This document shows positions 23,402-33,600 of a stretch of 64,000 nucleotides of DNA, piece after piece (position 1 is the first letter of the stretch; each line of letters begins with the position of its first letter). The notes beneath the pieces are model-generated. The model did no database searches, was not told the DNA's origin, and was given only the letters and a program-made list of their open reading frames with translations. The DNA lies in NCBI RefSeq assembly GCF_000213055.1, contig NZ_CM001165.1, forward strand, positions 6,875,445 through 6,939,444, given 5' to 3'. The position numbers and the translations under genes are program-made. The DNA is from Streptomyces sp. Tu6071 (lineage in GTDB: Bacteria > Actinomycetota > Actinomycetes > Streptomycetales > Streptomycetaceae).

Positions 23402-24424
23402 ATGCCCACGCCCCGCAGCCGCCACCGCCGCACCGCCTTGCTGGCCGCCCTCGCCCTCGTCCCGCTCGCCGCCGCGCTCACCGCCTGCGGCGACGACGCC
23501 GAGCCCGCCGCGGCCGTGGCCGGGACGGCGAAGGGCGAGGTCGCCATCGGCGGGCTCTCCAACGGCGCGGCGAAGCCCACGACGCTCAAGGCGCCCGTGG
23601 TCGACGCGCTGCGCGCCCAGCTCCCCAAGGAGATCAAGGACAAGGGGGAACTCGTCATCGGTGTCGGTGTGCTGCCCGCGGGCTCGCCGCCGCTCAACTT
23701 CATCGGCAGCGACCAGAAGACCGTCACGGGCTCCGAGTCCGACCTCGGCCGCCTCGTCGCGGCGACCCTCGGCCTCAAGCCGGTGATCCGCAAGTCGACG
23801 TGGGAGAACATGTTCCTCGGCATCGACAGCGGGAAGGTCGACGCCGCCTTCTCGAACGTCACGGACACCGAGGAGCGCAAGCGCAAGTACGAGTTCGCCT
23901 CCTACCGGCAGGACAACCTCGCCTTCGAGACGGACAAGTCCCAGAGCTGGACCTTCACCGGCGACTACAAGGTGCTCGCGGGCAAGACCGTCGCCGTCAG
24001 CTCCGGGACCAACCAGGAGCGCATCCTCCTCAACTGGCAGCGGCAGCTCAAGAAGCAGGGCAAGAAGCTCGACGTCAAGCACTACCCGGACCTCAACAGC
24101 ACCTACCTCGCGCTCAGCGGCAAGAAGATCGACGCCTACCTCGGCCCCAACCCGGCCATCGCCTACCACACCCGCACCACCGAGGGCACCCCGCGCGCGA
24201 CCCGCAGCGCCGGCACCTACTCGGGCGCGGGCTCCGCACTCCAGGGCCTCATCGCCGCCACGTCGAAGAAGGGCAGCGGCCTCGCGAAGCCGTTCGCCGG
24301 GGCGATCAACCACCTCATCGACAACGGCGAGTACGCGAAGTGGCTCGCCACCTGGAACCTCTCCGACGAGGCCGTCGAGCGCAGCGAGATCAACCCGCCG
24401 GGGCTCCCCCTCAGCGACTCCTGA
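23402..24424 (+). CDS. Amino-acid ABC transporter substrate-binding lipoprotein
   Basis: Membrane-anchored solute receptor of 340 aa (SBP_bac_3 family). The signal peptide is basic, then hydrophobic, ending in an ALTACG lipobox with Cys29. The mature domain has GELVIGVGVLPAGSPPLNF at its first strand and the hinge-region pattern SESDLGRLVAATLGL, both typical of cystine and polar amino-acid receptors. The ATG at 23402 is chosen because it gives a normal lipoprotein signal. A GTG at 23306 overlaps the ATPase stop but would add 32 non-signal residues. With the permease and ATPase it forms a complete importer. Confidence 0.9.
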   Translation: MPTPRSRHRRTALLAALALVPLAAALTACGDDAEPAAAVAGTAKGEVAIGGLSNGAAKPTTLKAPVVDALRAQLPKEIKDKGELVIGVGVLPAGSPPLNFIGSDQKTVTGSESDLGRLVAATLGLKPVIRKSTWENMFLGIDSGKVDAAFSNVTDTEERKRKYEFASYRQDNLAFETDKSQSWTFTGDYKVLAGKTVAVSSGTNQERILLNWQRQLKKQGKKLDVKHYPDLNSTYLALSGKKIDAYLGPNPAIAYHTRTTEGTPRATRSAGTYSGAGSALQGLIAATSKKGSGLAKPFAGAINHLIDNGEYAKWLATWNLSDEAVERSEINPPGLPLSDS

Positions 24425-24476
24425 TGTCCTGGACCCGTACGAAGCACCCCACACCTCACAGGAGCAGAACCGCACC

Positions 24477-25199
24477 ATGGCCACCAGCGTCCAGCCGGCC
24501 CCTTCCCCCGTCCCCGCGAGCCCCCATCTCCTCGACAACCCCGCCTGGGCGGCGCTCACCGGGCCCCACGCCGTCTTCGCCGAGCGCCTCGGCGGCGCCG
24601 CCCGCTACCCCGCCGACGTCGCCGCCTTCACGGCGCTGACCGACCCCGAGGACCCCGCCGCGTGGGCGGACCTCGCGAAACTCCTCGGCCCCGGCACGGT
24701 CGCCCTCGTCAACGGCGCGCCCGGCGCGCCGGGCGACTGGGAGGTCCTGGAGCACGGCCAGGGCGTCCAGCTCGTCGCCACCTCGCTGCGCTCCGAGCCC
24801 GCTCCCGAGGCCGTCCGGCTCGGCACGGACGACACCGAGGAGATCCTCGACCTCGTCGCCCGGACCAAACCAGGGCCCTTCAAGGAGCGGACCGTGACGC
24901 TCGGCACCTACCTCGGCATCCGCGAGGAGGGCCGTCTCGTCGCCCTCGCGGGCGAGCGGCTGCACCCGCCCGGGTGGACCGAGATCAGCGCCGTGTGCAC
25001 CGACCCCGGCTTCCGGGGCCGGGGCCTCGCGACGCGGCTCGTACGGGCCGTCGCGCACGGCATCCGCGAGCGCGGCGAGACCCCGTTCCTGCACGCGGCG
25101 GCGAGCAACACGAACGCCATCCGGCTGTACGAGTCGATCGGCTTCACGCTGCGCAGGCGCACGACGTTCCTCGCGGTACGGACGCCCGCGGCGGCCTGA
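24477..25199 (+). CDS. GNAT-family N-acetyltransferase in the sulfur cluster
   Basis: A 240-aa acetyl-CoA-dependent acetyltransferase. The N-terminal half is Ala/Pro-rich and weakly conserved. The C-terminal half is a clear FR47-like GNAT domain: AVCTDPGFRGRGLATRLVRA is the acetyl-CoA loop (R/Q-x-x-G-x-G/A) and NTNAIRLYESIGF is the terminal motif. AGGAG lies upstream of the ATG at 24477. Its place between an amino-acid importer and two flavin monooxygenases matches the Bacillus ytmI (snaA) arrangement, in which the acetyltransferase N-acetylates an S-modified cysteine before oxidation. That substrate is inferred from context only. Confidence 0.85.
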   Translation: MATSVQPAPSPVPASPHLLDNPAWAALTGPHAVFAERLGGAARYPADVAAFTALTDPEDPAAWADLAKLLGPGTVALVNGAPGAPGDWEVLEHGQGVQLVATSLRSEPAPEAVRLGTDDTEEILDLVARTKPGPFKERTVTLGTYLGIREEGRLVALAGERLHPPGWTEISAVCTDPGFRGRGLATRLVRAVAHGIRERGETPFLHAAASNTNAIRLYESIGFTLRRRTTFLAVRTPAAA

Positions 25200-25314
25200 G
25201 CGCGTGGGGGCGACCGGGCCGGCCGCCCCCGCGGGGCGCCCCGCCGCGTGGGCGCCCCGCCCCGTACGGCCTCGTACCGCCGTCCCACCCCTGACCGACC
25301 GGAAGGGCCCCAGC

Positions 25315-26520
25315 ATGTCCGACACACCTCCGCTCCACCTCGCCGTCGCCCTCGACGGAGCCGGCTGGCACCCCGCCGCCTGGCGCGAACAGGGCGCCCG
25401 ACCGGGGGAGTTGTTCACCGCCCGCTACTGGGTGGACCTCGTGCGCGAGGCCGAGGCGGGACTGCTCGACTTCGCCACCTTCGAGGACGCGCTCTCGCTC
25501 CAGTCCAGCCGCCTCGAAGGGCCCGACGACCGCACCGACCAGGTGCGCGGCCGGCTCGACGCCGTCCTCACCGCGGCCCGCGTCGCCCCGCTCACGCGGC
25601 ACCTCGGCCTCGTACCGACCGCCGTCGTCACGCACACCGAGCCCTTCCACCTCTCCAAGGCGATCGCCACGCTCGACCACGTGAGCAAGGGACGCGCCGG
25701 GGTACGGGTCCGGATATCCGCCCGCCCGCAGGAGTACGGGCACTTCGGACGCCGTACCCTCGCCCCCCTCACGCTCGGCGAACTCCAGTCCCCCGAGGGG
25801 CAGTCGATCGTCTCCGCGCTCTTCGACGAGGCCGCCGACCACGTCGAGGTGCTGCGCCGCCTGTGGGACAGCTGGGAGGACGACGCCGAGATCCGCGACG
25901 CCGCCACCGGTCGTTTCGTCGACCGCGACAAACTCCACTACATCGACTTCGAGGGCCCGCACTTCGCCGTCAAGGGCCCCTCCATCACCCCGCGCCCCCC
26001 GCAGGGGCAGCCGCTCGTCACCTCCCTCGCCCACCAGACCATCCCCTACCGCCTCGTCGCCCGTTCCGCCGACGTCGGCTACGTCACGCCGCGCAGCGCC
26101 GAGGACGCGCGCGCGATCGTCGAGGAGATCCGTACGGAGCGGGCGGCGGCCGGGCGCGCGGACGAACCCCTGCACGTCTTCGGCGACTTGGTGGTCCTTG
26201 TCGACGAGGAAGAGGGCCGCGCCGCCGAACGCCTCGCCGCGCTCGACGCCCTGGCCGGAGAGCCCTGCGCGAGCGACGCCGAGATCTTCGCGGGCACGCC
26301 CGCCGCACTCGCCGACCTCCTCACCGACTGGCAGGCCGCCGGGCTCACCGGCTTCCGCCTGCGCCCCGCCGTGCTCGGCCACGACCTGCGCGGCATCACG
26401 CGCGGACTCGTCCCCGAACTCCAGCGCAGGGGCGCCTTCCGCACCGCCTACACCGCCACCACGCTGCGCGGCCACCTCGGGCTCGACGCCCACCCCGCCA
26501 ACCGCTACGCGACGGCCTGA
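25315..26520 (+). CDS. LLM-class flavin-dependent monooxygenase (CmoO-like position)
   Basis: Bacterial-luciferase-like TIM-barrel monooxygenase of 401 aa that would use FMNH2 from a separate reductase. Family marks are the N-terminal strand LHLAVALDGAGWHP, DFATFEDALSLQ, an HVSKGRAGVRV-type segment (TLDHVSKGRAGVRVRIS) and the C-terminal tail ending HLGLDAHP. The ATG at 25315 has GGAAGGG upstream. It is followed after 27 bp by a second monooxygenase of a different subgroup. A pair of unequal LLM enzymes with a GNAT and an amino-acid ABC importer is the pattern known for C-S bond cleavage of S-alkyl cysteines; sulfonate or sulfone use is an alternative. Confidence 0.88.
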   Translation: MSDTPPLHLAVALDGAGWHPAAWREQGARPGELFTARYWVDLVREAEAGLLDFATFEDALSLQSSRLEGPDDRTDQVRGRLDAVLTAARVAPLTRHLGLVPTAVVTHTEPFHLSKAIATLDHVSKGRAGVRVRISARPQEYGHFGRRTLAPLTLGELQSPEGQSIVSALFDEAADHVEVLRRLWDSWEDDAEIRDAATGRFVDRDKLHYIDFEGPHFAVKGPSITPRPPQGQPLVTSLAHQTIPYRLVARSADVGYVTPRSAEDARAIVEEIRTERAAAGRADEPLHVFGDLVVLVDEEEGRAAERLAALDALAGEPCASDAEIFAGTPAALADLLTDWQAAGLTGFRLRPAVLGHDLRGITRGLVPELQRRGAFRTAYTATTLRGHLGLDAHPANRYATA

Positions 26521-26547
26521 CGCCCTGCCCCGGAGAGGAACCCTTCC

Positions 26548-27897
26548 ATGAGCACCCCGCTCAAGCAGATCCACCTGGCGGCCCACTTCCCCGGCGTCAA
26601 CAACACCACCGTGTGGAGCGACCCGGACTCCGGCAGCCACATCGACTTCGACTCCTTCGTCCACTTCGCCGAGACCGCCGAGCGCGCCAAATTCGACTTC
26701 CTCTTCCTCGCCGAGGGGCTGCGGCTGCGCGAACAGGCCGGGGAAATCTACGACTTGGACGTCGTGGGCCGCCCCGACACCTTCACGGTCCTCGCCGCCC
26801 TCGCCGGTGTCACGACGCACGTCGGCCTCACCGGCACCATCAACTCCACCTTCAACGAGCCCTACGAGGTGGCCCGCCAGTTCGCGAGCCTCGACCACCT
26901 CTCCGCCGGGCGCGCCGCGTGGAACGTCGTCACCTCCTGGGACGCCTTCACCGGCGAGAACTTCCGGCGCGGCGGCTTCCTGCCCCGCGAGCAACGCTAC
27001 GCGCGCGCCAAGGAGTTCCTCGCGACCGCGCACGAACTATTCGACTCCTGGCACGGCGACGAGATCGCCGCCGACCCGGATTCCGGCACCTTCCTGCGCA
27101 CCGCGCGGGCCGGGGCCTTCGCGCACCACGGCGAACAGTTCGACATCCAGGGCCGGTTCAACGTCCCCCGCAGCCCGCAGGGCCGTCCCGTCATCTTCCA
27201 GGCTGGCGACTCCGAGGAGGGCCGCGAGTTCGCCGCCGCCGAGGCCGACGCGATCTTCAGCCGCCACGACACCCTGGAGGCCGGCCAGGCGTTCTACCGC
27301 GACGTCAAGGGCCGCCTCGCCCGCCACGGCCGCACCCCCGACCAGCTCCTCATCCTGCCCGCGGCCACCTTCGCCCTCGCCGACACCGACGCAGAGGCCC
27401 GCGAACTCGCCCACGGGATACGCCTCAAGCAGGTGAGCGGACAGACCGCGCTGCGCCACCTCGAACACGTGTGGAACACGGACCTCTCCGGCTACGACCC
27501 CGAGGGCCCGCTCCCCGACATCGACCCGGTCCCCGGCGAGCACACCCTCGCCCAGGGCCGTTCGACCACGCGCCACCACCGCGACCCGCGCGAGATCGCC
27601 CGCGAACTGCGCGAGCGCGCCGAGGCGAAGAACCTGTCCATCCGCGAACTCGTCATCGACATCACCGCCCGCCAGACCTTCATCGGCTCGGCGGAGACCA
27701 TCGCCGCGACGATCAACGACCTCGTCCAGCGCGACGCCGCGGACGGCTTCATCCTCGCCCCGCACGTGAGCCCCGGCGGCCTCGACACCTTCGCGGCCCA
27801 GGTCGTCCCGCTCCTCCAGGAACGGGGGGTCTTCCGCGACGAGTACGAGGGGACGACGCTGCGGGAGCACCTGGGGCTGGCCCACCCGGACGCGTAG
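26548..27897 (+). CDS. NtaA/SnaA/DszA-family FMN-dependent monooxygenase (CmoJ-like)
   Basis: A 449-aa luciferase-like monooxygenase of the nitrilotriacetate/pristinamycin/dibenzothiophene-sulfone group, using FMNH2 and O2. Typical blocks are DFLFLAEGLRLREQ near residue 50, TGTINSTFNEPYEVARQFAS, the diagnostic GRAAWNVVTSWD and FQAGDSEEGREFAA. Length is normal. The Bacillus CmoJ, which oxidises N-acetyl-S-alkylcysteine, belongs to this group. GAGAGGAA precedes the ATG at 26548. It is the last gene of the cluster; a long hairpin follows. The deacetylase that would finish such a pathway is not present here. Confidence 0.9.
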   Translation: MSTPLKQIHLAAHFPGVNNTTVWSDPDSGSHIDFDSFVHFAETAERAKFDFLFLAEGLRLREQAGEIYDLDVVGRPDTFTVLAALAGVTTHVGLTGTINSTFNEPYEVARQFASLDHLSAGRAAWNVVTSWDAFTGENFRRGGFLPREQRYARAKEFLATAHELFDSWHGDEIAADPDSGTFLRTARAGAFAHHGEQFDIQGRFNVPRSPQGRPVIFQAGDSEEGREFAAAEADAIFSRHDTLEAGQAFYRDVKGRLARHGRTPDQLLILPAATFALADTDAEARELAHGIRLKQVSGQTALRHLEHVWNTDLSGYDPEGPLPDIDPVPGEHTLAQGRSTTRHHRDPREIARELRERAEAKNLSIRELVIDITARQTFIGSAETIAATINDLVQRDAADGFILAPHVSPGGLDTFAAQVVPLLQERGVFRDEYEGTTLREHLGLAHPDA

Positions 27898-27924
27898 GAG
27901 GACCGGGAGCCGGACGAGTGAGGG

Positions 27925-27975
27925 GAGGAGGCGCCCCGGGCACGGGTACGGGGGGTGCCCGGGGCCCGCCTCCTC
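27925..27975 (+). terminator. Long hairpin terminator closing the sulfur cluster
   Basis: GAGGAGGCG plus CCCCGGGCAC pairs with GTGCCCGGGG plus CGCCTCCTC: 19 bp with a 2-nt bulge and an 11-nt loop, 27 nt past the stop of the last gene. The rest of the 380-bp stretch 27898-28277 is GC-rich sequence in which I see no gene. Confidence 0.75.
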
Positions 27976-28277
27976 GGAGCGGGAGCGGAAGCGGGCGGCC
28001 GGGGCTCGGAGGCGGGGCCGGACCGGAAGGGGCTGGTGTCGCCTGCGCCCGGGGCGGATGGGCCGTGCGGTGCGAGTGCCGCGTGGTCTCGCCCCGGGCC
28101 GGGCCTTCGCACCCCACCGCTCACGGTGGCGGGACTCCCGTCGCCGTGGCCCCGCCCCGTGCGCGGCCCCGGCTCGTGCGCGGCCCCGCACGACGTGGCG
28201 CCGGTCGCGCGATGCGCCGGCGCCCCGGCCCGCCGCGTTGCGCGGGGGGACGCGCGCACCGGCCGCCCTGATCGCCG

Positions 28278-29147
28278 TCATCCCCCTGCCAGCTCCGTGA
28301 GCACCGCCGCCGCCCCGGCCGGACGCACCAGCCAGTGCAGGTGGCTGCCCGGGAGGGTGCGGACCTTCGTCGGGTTCCCGGGGGTGAGGGTGTCCGCTTC
28401 GCGGATCATGCGGTCCTGCATGGCGAGGGGGATGCTCGCGTCCTCCGCCAGACGGACGAAGGCGCGCGGGACCGTCCCCCAGGTCTCGGCCCGTGCCCGG
28501 TCGTCCGGTGTGCCGGCGTCCAGGCTCTCGTCGGGCTGGAAGGTGTTGAGGAAGCCGAGCAGCTCGTCGTCGCTCAGGTCGGCCCCGAAGGCCGCCCTGA
28601 AGGCGGCGAGTGCCTCCGGCTTCGCGGTACGGAAATTGACCCGCAGGACGCCGAGAGCTGCGGGGTCCCCGGCGACCGCGGGAGCGAATGCCGCCGGATC
28701 GACGCCCGCCATCTCGGGCTCGCCGTAGTAGTCGCCCACCGGCAGGTCCACGGGACACCACGCGGACACGTACACGAGCAGGTCGACGAGGTCGGGCCGC
28801 GCGTTCGCCGCCGCGGTCACGGTCGCCCCGCCCCGGCTGTGCGCGACGAGGACGACGGGCCCGTGCTCCCGTACCCGCTCCAGCACCCCGACGAGATGCG
28901 CCGCGTTGTCCGCGAGCGTCACGCCTTTGATGAGCCCCGCCGCGCCCGCGAGCGCCGCCGCGTCCTGCGGGGCCTGGTACCCGAGCGGGAACGTCGCGCC
29001 GAAGCCGTGCCCCGGGAGATCGACGGCGAGCGACCGCTGCCCGCGCAGGGCGAGTTCGCGTTGAAGGGGTGCGAACGAGAACGAGTTGGCGAAGGCGCCG
29101 TGGACCAGGACGAAGGTGGGAAGGGCGGGAACGGTGGGAGCGACCAT
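28278..29147 (-). CDS. Alpha/beta-fold hydrolase
   Basis: A 289-aa serine hydrolase-like protein. The first strand and oxyanion region read FVLVHGAFANSFSF, the nucleophile elbow is VAHSRGGA with the catalytic Ser in its centre, and the C-terminal His is in GSHLHWLV near the end. The cap contains PVDLPVGDYYGEPEM. This layout resembles the MhpC/EstA-like hydrolases often annotated in streptomycetes; substrate unknown. Start at 29147 (ATG) or six bases upstream (GTG at 29153) both follow a CAGGGTG ribosome site. It is divergent from sbcD. Confidence 0.88.
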   Translation of the reverse strand: MVAPTVPALPTFVLVHGAFANSFSFAPLQRELALRGQRSLAVDLPGHGFGATFPLGYQAPQDAAALAGAAGLIKGVTLADNAAHLVGVLERVREHGPVVLVAHSRGGATVTAAANARPDLVDLLVYVSAWCPVDLPVGDYYGEPEMAGVDPAAFAPAVAGDPAALGVLRVNFRTAKPEALAAFRAAFGADLSDDELLGFLNTFQPDESLDAGTPDDRARAETWGTVPRAFVRLAEDASIPLAMQDRMIREADTLTPGNPTKVRTLPGSHLHWLVRPAGAAAVLTELAGG

Positions 29148-29455
29148 GCGCACACCCTGTCCGGGAGTGTCCTCGCCTTCAAGGTCGCGTGGCGTCAGCA
29201 CGTTTCCGCATCGACGGTGGTGGTGGGTGGGGGGAACGAAGAAGATCCCTTCGCGACCCGGTATGGGGACATGCGGGCTCTGGCCCGGCCCGAAAAGTCC
29301 CGCAACGCCTGAAACGGTCGCTCTCGACAACGGCGTGCGAGCCGCGCTCCGCCGGGTGGCAGACTGTCGGGCGTGAGGTTTCAGGTGGCCGTCGGGTGCG
29401 GCGGGAACGGTGCGCGTGGTGGTGTACGGGTGAACGGACGGGCAAAGGGGCGGCG
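29148..29455. other. Divergent promoter region, hydrolase/sbcD
   Basis: A 308-bp gap between two divergent genes. It must hold both promoters. I see no strong -35/-10 pair, operator palindrome or small ORF in it; one 8-bp inverted repeat (CCTGAAAC and GTTTCAGG) is too widely spaced to call a site. Confidence 0.4.
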
Positions 29456-30616
29456 TTGAGGATTCTGCACACCTCCGACTGGCACCTCGGGCGCTCGCTG
29501 CACCGGGTGTCGCTGCTCGACGCGCAGGCCGCCTTCCTCGACCACCTCGTGGCGACGGTGCGGGAGCGGGACGTCGAGGCCGTCGTCGTGGCCGGGGACG
29601 TGTACGACCGGGCGGTGCCCTCGCTGCCCGCCGTCGAGCTGTACGACCAGGCGCTGCACCGGCTCGCCGCGCTCGGCGTGCCCACCGTGCTCATCCCGGG
29701 GAACCACGATTCCGCGCGGCGCCTCGGCGTCGGCGCCGGGCTGCTCGGCAGCGCCGGGGTCCACCTGCGGACCAGGCCCGCCGAGTGCGGGAAGCCCGTC
29801 GTGTTGCGCGACGCGCACGGCGAGGTCGCCTTCTACGGGCTGCCCTACCTCGAACCGGGGCTCGTCAAGGACGAGTTCGCCGCCCCCGCCGATCACGAGG
29901 GCGTCCTCGGCGCCGCGCTCGACCGGGTCCGCGCCGACCTCGCGACCCGCCCCGAAGGCACCCGTTCCGTCGTCCTCGCGCACGCCTTCGTCACCGGCGG
30001 CGCCCCCAGCGACAGCGAGCGCGACATCACCGTGGGCGGCGTCAGCGCCGTGCCCGCCGCGCTCTTCGACGGCATCGACTACGTCGCGCTCGGCCACCTC
30101 CACGGCAGCCAGGCACTCGGCGAGCGGCTGCGCTACTCGGGCTCCCCGCTCGCGTACTCCTTCTCCGAGGCGGACCACCGCAAGAGCATGTGGCTGATCG
30201 ACCTGGACGGCGCGGGCGCCCTCACCGCCGAGCGCGTCGACTGCCCCGTCCCGCGCCCTCTCGCCCGCCTGCGCGGCACGCTCGGAGAACTCCTCGCCGA
30301 CCCCGCGCACACCCCGCACGAGGACGCGTGGGTCGAGGCGACGCTCACCGACTCCGTACGGCCGGACGAACCGATGGCGCGGCTCGCCGTCCGCTTCCCG
30401 CACCTGCTCAGCCTCGTCTTCGCGCCCGAGCGCCCGCCCGAGCCGGACGGGCGCAGCTACGCACGCCGCCTCCAGGGGCGCGGGGACCACGAGATCACCG
30501 AGGACTTCGTCGCCCACGTACGCGGCGAGGCCCCCAGCGAGGCGGAGCGCGCCGTGCTGCGCGCCGCCGTGGACGCCGTACGCCTGGAGACCCAGGCCAC
30601 GGAGGCCCGCCGATGA
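29456..30616 (+). CDS. sbcD: Exonuclease SbcD (Mre11-like nuclease subunit)
   Basis: Nuclease subunit of the SbcCD complex, which cuts hairpins and protein-blocked ends during DNA repair and replication. The five phosphodiesterase motifs are visible: HTSDWHLG (Asp8, His10), AGDVYDR, PGNHDSARR, LAHAFVTG and GHLHGSQ. Length 386 aa is normal, with a C-terminal capping domain. The start is TTG at 29456: AAAGGGG lies five bases upstream and the protein then begins exactly at the first strand, while longer in-frame sequence upstream is unlike protein. The stop overlaps the ATG of sbcC by four bases. Confidence 0.95.
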   Translation: MRILHTSDWHLGRSLHRVSLLDAQAAFLDHLVATVRERDVEAVVVAGDVYDRAVPSLPAVELYDQALHRLAALGVPTVLIPGNHDSARRLGVGAGLLGSAGVHLRTRPAECGKPVVLRDAHGEVAFYGLPYLEPGLVKDEFAAPADHEGVLGAALDRVRADLATRPEGTRSVVLAHAFVTGGAPSDSERDITVGGVSAVPAALFDGIDYVALGHLHGSQALGERLRYSGSPLAYSFSEADHRKSMWLIDLDGAGALTAERVDCPVPRPLARLRGTLGELLADPAHTPHEDAWVEATLTDSVRPDEPMARLAVRFPHLLSLVFAPERPPEPDGRSYARRLQGRGDHEITEDFVAHVRGEAPSEAERAVLRAAVDAVRLETQATEARR

Positions 30617-33600
30617 GACTCCACCGCCTCACCGTCACCGCCTTCGGTCCCTTCGCCGGGACCCAGACCGTCGACTTCGACCGCCTCGCCGAGGCCGGTC
30701 TCTTCCTCCTGCACGGCGCGACGGGAGCGGGCAAGACGTCCCTGCTCGACGCCGTCTGCTACGCGCTCTACGGCGTCGTCCCCGGCCACCGGCAGGGCGT
30801 CTCCGCGCAGGGCGAGAAGCTGCGCAGCGACCACGCGGCCCCCGGCACCCGCACCTCCGTCACGCTCGACTTCACCGTCTCGGGCCGCCGCCTGGAGATC
30901 ACCCGGCAGCCCCCCTTCGTACGGGCCAAGAAACGCGGCACCGGCACCACGACCGAGAAGGCCCTCACCACGCTCCGCGCCCACGACCCGGCGCGGGGCT
31001 GGACCGGGCTGAGCCGCACCCACCAGGAGATCGGCGAGGAGATCAGGCAGCTCCTCGGCCTCAGCAGCGAACAGTTCTGCCAGGTCGTCCTCCTCCCGCA
31101 GGGGCAGTTCGCCCGCTTCCTCGGCGCCGACACGGCCGACCGCGCGCTCCTGCTGCGCCAGCTCTTCGACACACGCCGCTTCTTCGAGATCGAGACCCAC
31201 CTGCGCGAGCGCAAGGCCGAGACGGACGAGGCGGTGCGGCACGCCGACAGCGACCTCCTCGCGCTCCACCACCGCATCGCCCAGGCCGCCGCGCCGCCCC
31301 GCGACGAGGCCCCCGGCCAGCCCCCGGCGGCCGGTGACCCCGCTCTGCCCGAATTCGTCCTCACCCACGCCGCGCTCGCCCGCGCGCACGCCCGTGAACT
31401 GCTCGACATCGCGCGCCTGCGCCACCAGGGCGCGGAGGCCGCCCATCACGCCGCCTCGGCCGCGCACGACCGCGTCCGCGAACTCGCCGCCCTCCAGCGC
31501 CGGTACGCCGAGGCCCGCGCCCGCGCCGACGCGCTCGCCGCGCGCGAGCCCGCGCACCGCGCGGACCTCGACCGGCTCGACGCCGCGCGCCGCGCCGGGA
31601 CCGTCGCCCCCGCGCTCGACCTGCGCGCCGCGGCGGCCACCGCCCACGCCGAAGCGCTCGCCGCCGAGCGCCGCCTGCGCGCGACCCTGCCGCCCGAGCA
31701 CGCCGAGGCCGATGCGGCGGGCCTCGCCGAGGCCGCCCGGCGGCAGGACGAAGCACGCGGCGCGCTCGCCTCCGCCCGCCGCGCCGAGGAACGTCTCCGG
31801 GAACTCGTACGGGAACGCGACGCCGTGGACCGCGAGGACCGCGCCGACGCGCAGGCCCGTGCCGAGGACGAGCAGTGGCTCGACGCCTGGCCCGAGCGCC
31901 GCGCGGAGCTGCGCGCCCGCGTCGCCGGGGCCCGGGACGCGGCCACCCGCGCCGCCGAACTCACCGGGCGCGCCGAGCCCGTGGCGCGCCGTCTCGCCGC
32001 CGCCCGCCGGTACGGGGAACTGGCGGCGGAGCACGCGCGGGCCGAGACCGCCGAGGCGGAGGCCCGCGCCCGCCGCGACGCGTGCCGCGCCGCCTGGCTC
32101 GACGCGCGCGAGGCCCGCCTCGACGGCATCGCCGCCGAACTCGCGGCGCAGCTCGCCCCCGGCGCCCCCTGCGCCGTGTGCGGGGCCACGGAGCACCCCG
32201 CGCCCGCCGGGCGCGCCGCACGGCACACCGACCGGGCCGCCGAGGACGCCGCCGAGACCGCCTACCGCCGCGCGGAGACGGCCGCGAGCGAGGCCACCGC
32301 CCACGCCCGGACGCTCGCCGCACAGCGCGACGCCGCGGCCGAGGCGGCGGGCGACGCGCCCCTCGCCGCCCTCGCCGCCGAGAAGTCCGCGCTCGACCGC
32401 GACCTCGCCGCGGCGCACGCCGAGGCCGCCCGCCTCACCGAGGCCCTGCACGCCGAGGAGCGCGCCGAGCGCGAGCACACCCGCCGCACCGGGGCGCGCG
32501 AGGCGGCGGTCACGCGCGCCGCGGCCCGGACGAGCGCGCGCGAAGCGCTCGACGCAGAGGAGGGCCGGCTCCGCGCGGAGGCCGCCGAGGCGCGGGGCAA
32601 CTTCGCGAGCGTCGCCGACCGCGCCCGCCACCTCGAAGGACGCGCACGCCTCCTCGCCGGGGCCGCCGAAGCGGTACGCTCCGTCGCCACGACGGCCGAC
32701 CGGCTCAAGGAGGCCGACGCGCGCCTCGCCGACGCCGCCTTCACCGCCCGCTTCGACACCCCCGCCCGGGCCGCGGCGGCGAGGCTCCCCGAGCCCGAGG
32801 CCCGTGAGCTGCGCGCACGCACCGAGGCCCACGCCCGCGAGGCCCACACCGTCCACCTCGCGCTCGCCGAACACGCCGTCGCCGAAGCCGCCGCGCAGCC
32901 GCCCGCCGCGCCCGGCCCGGCGGCGGCCCACGCCCGCGCGGCCGAGGCGGCGGCCCGTACCGCCGCGTCCGCGCACGACGCCGCCCGGACCCGTGCCACC
33001 GCGCTCCGGAGCCTCTCCGCCACGCTCGCGGCGCGCGTCGGGGAACTCGGCCCGCTGCGCGCCCGGCACGCGCTCGTGAGCGGACTCGCCGACCTCGCCA
33101 CGGGGAGCGCGAAGCGCAACGAGCGGAAGATGCGCCTGGAGTCGTACGTGCTCGCCGCGCGCCTGGAGCAGATCGCGGCGGCGGCGACGACGCGCCTCGC
33201 CCGTATGTCGCAGGGCCGCTACACGCTCGTCCACTCCGACGACCGCGCGGCGCGCGGCAAGCTCTCCGGGCTCGGCCTGCACGTCGTCGACGCGTGGACC
33301 GGGCGCGAGCGCGACACCGCGAGCCTGTCGGGCGGCGAGACCTTCTACGTGTCGCTCGCCCTCGCGCTCGGGCTCGCGGACGTGGTCACCGACGAGGCGG
33401 GCGGGGTGCGGCTCGACACGCTCTTCATCGACGAGGGCTTCGGGAGCCTCGACGAGCAGACTCTCGACGAGGTCATGGACGTCCTCGACGGACTGCGCGA
33501 GCGCGAGCGCTGCGTCGGCATCGTGAGCCACGTCGGCGAACTGCGCCGCCGCGTGCCCGCGCAACTGGAGGTCGTCAAGGGCCGGGCGGGCTCGGCGGTG

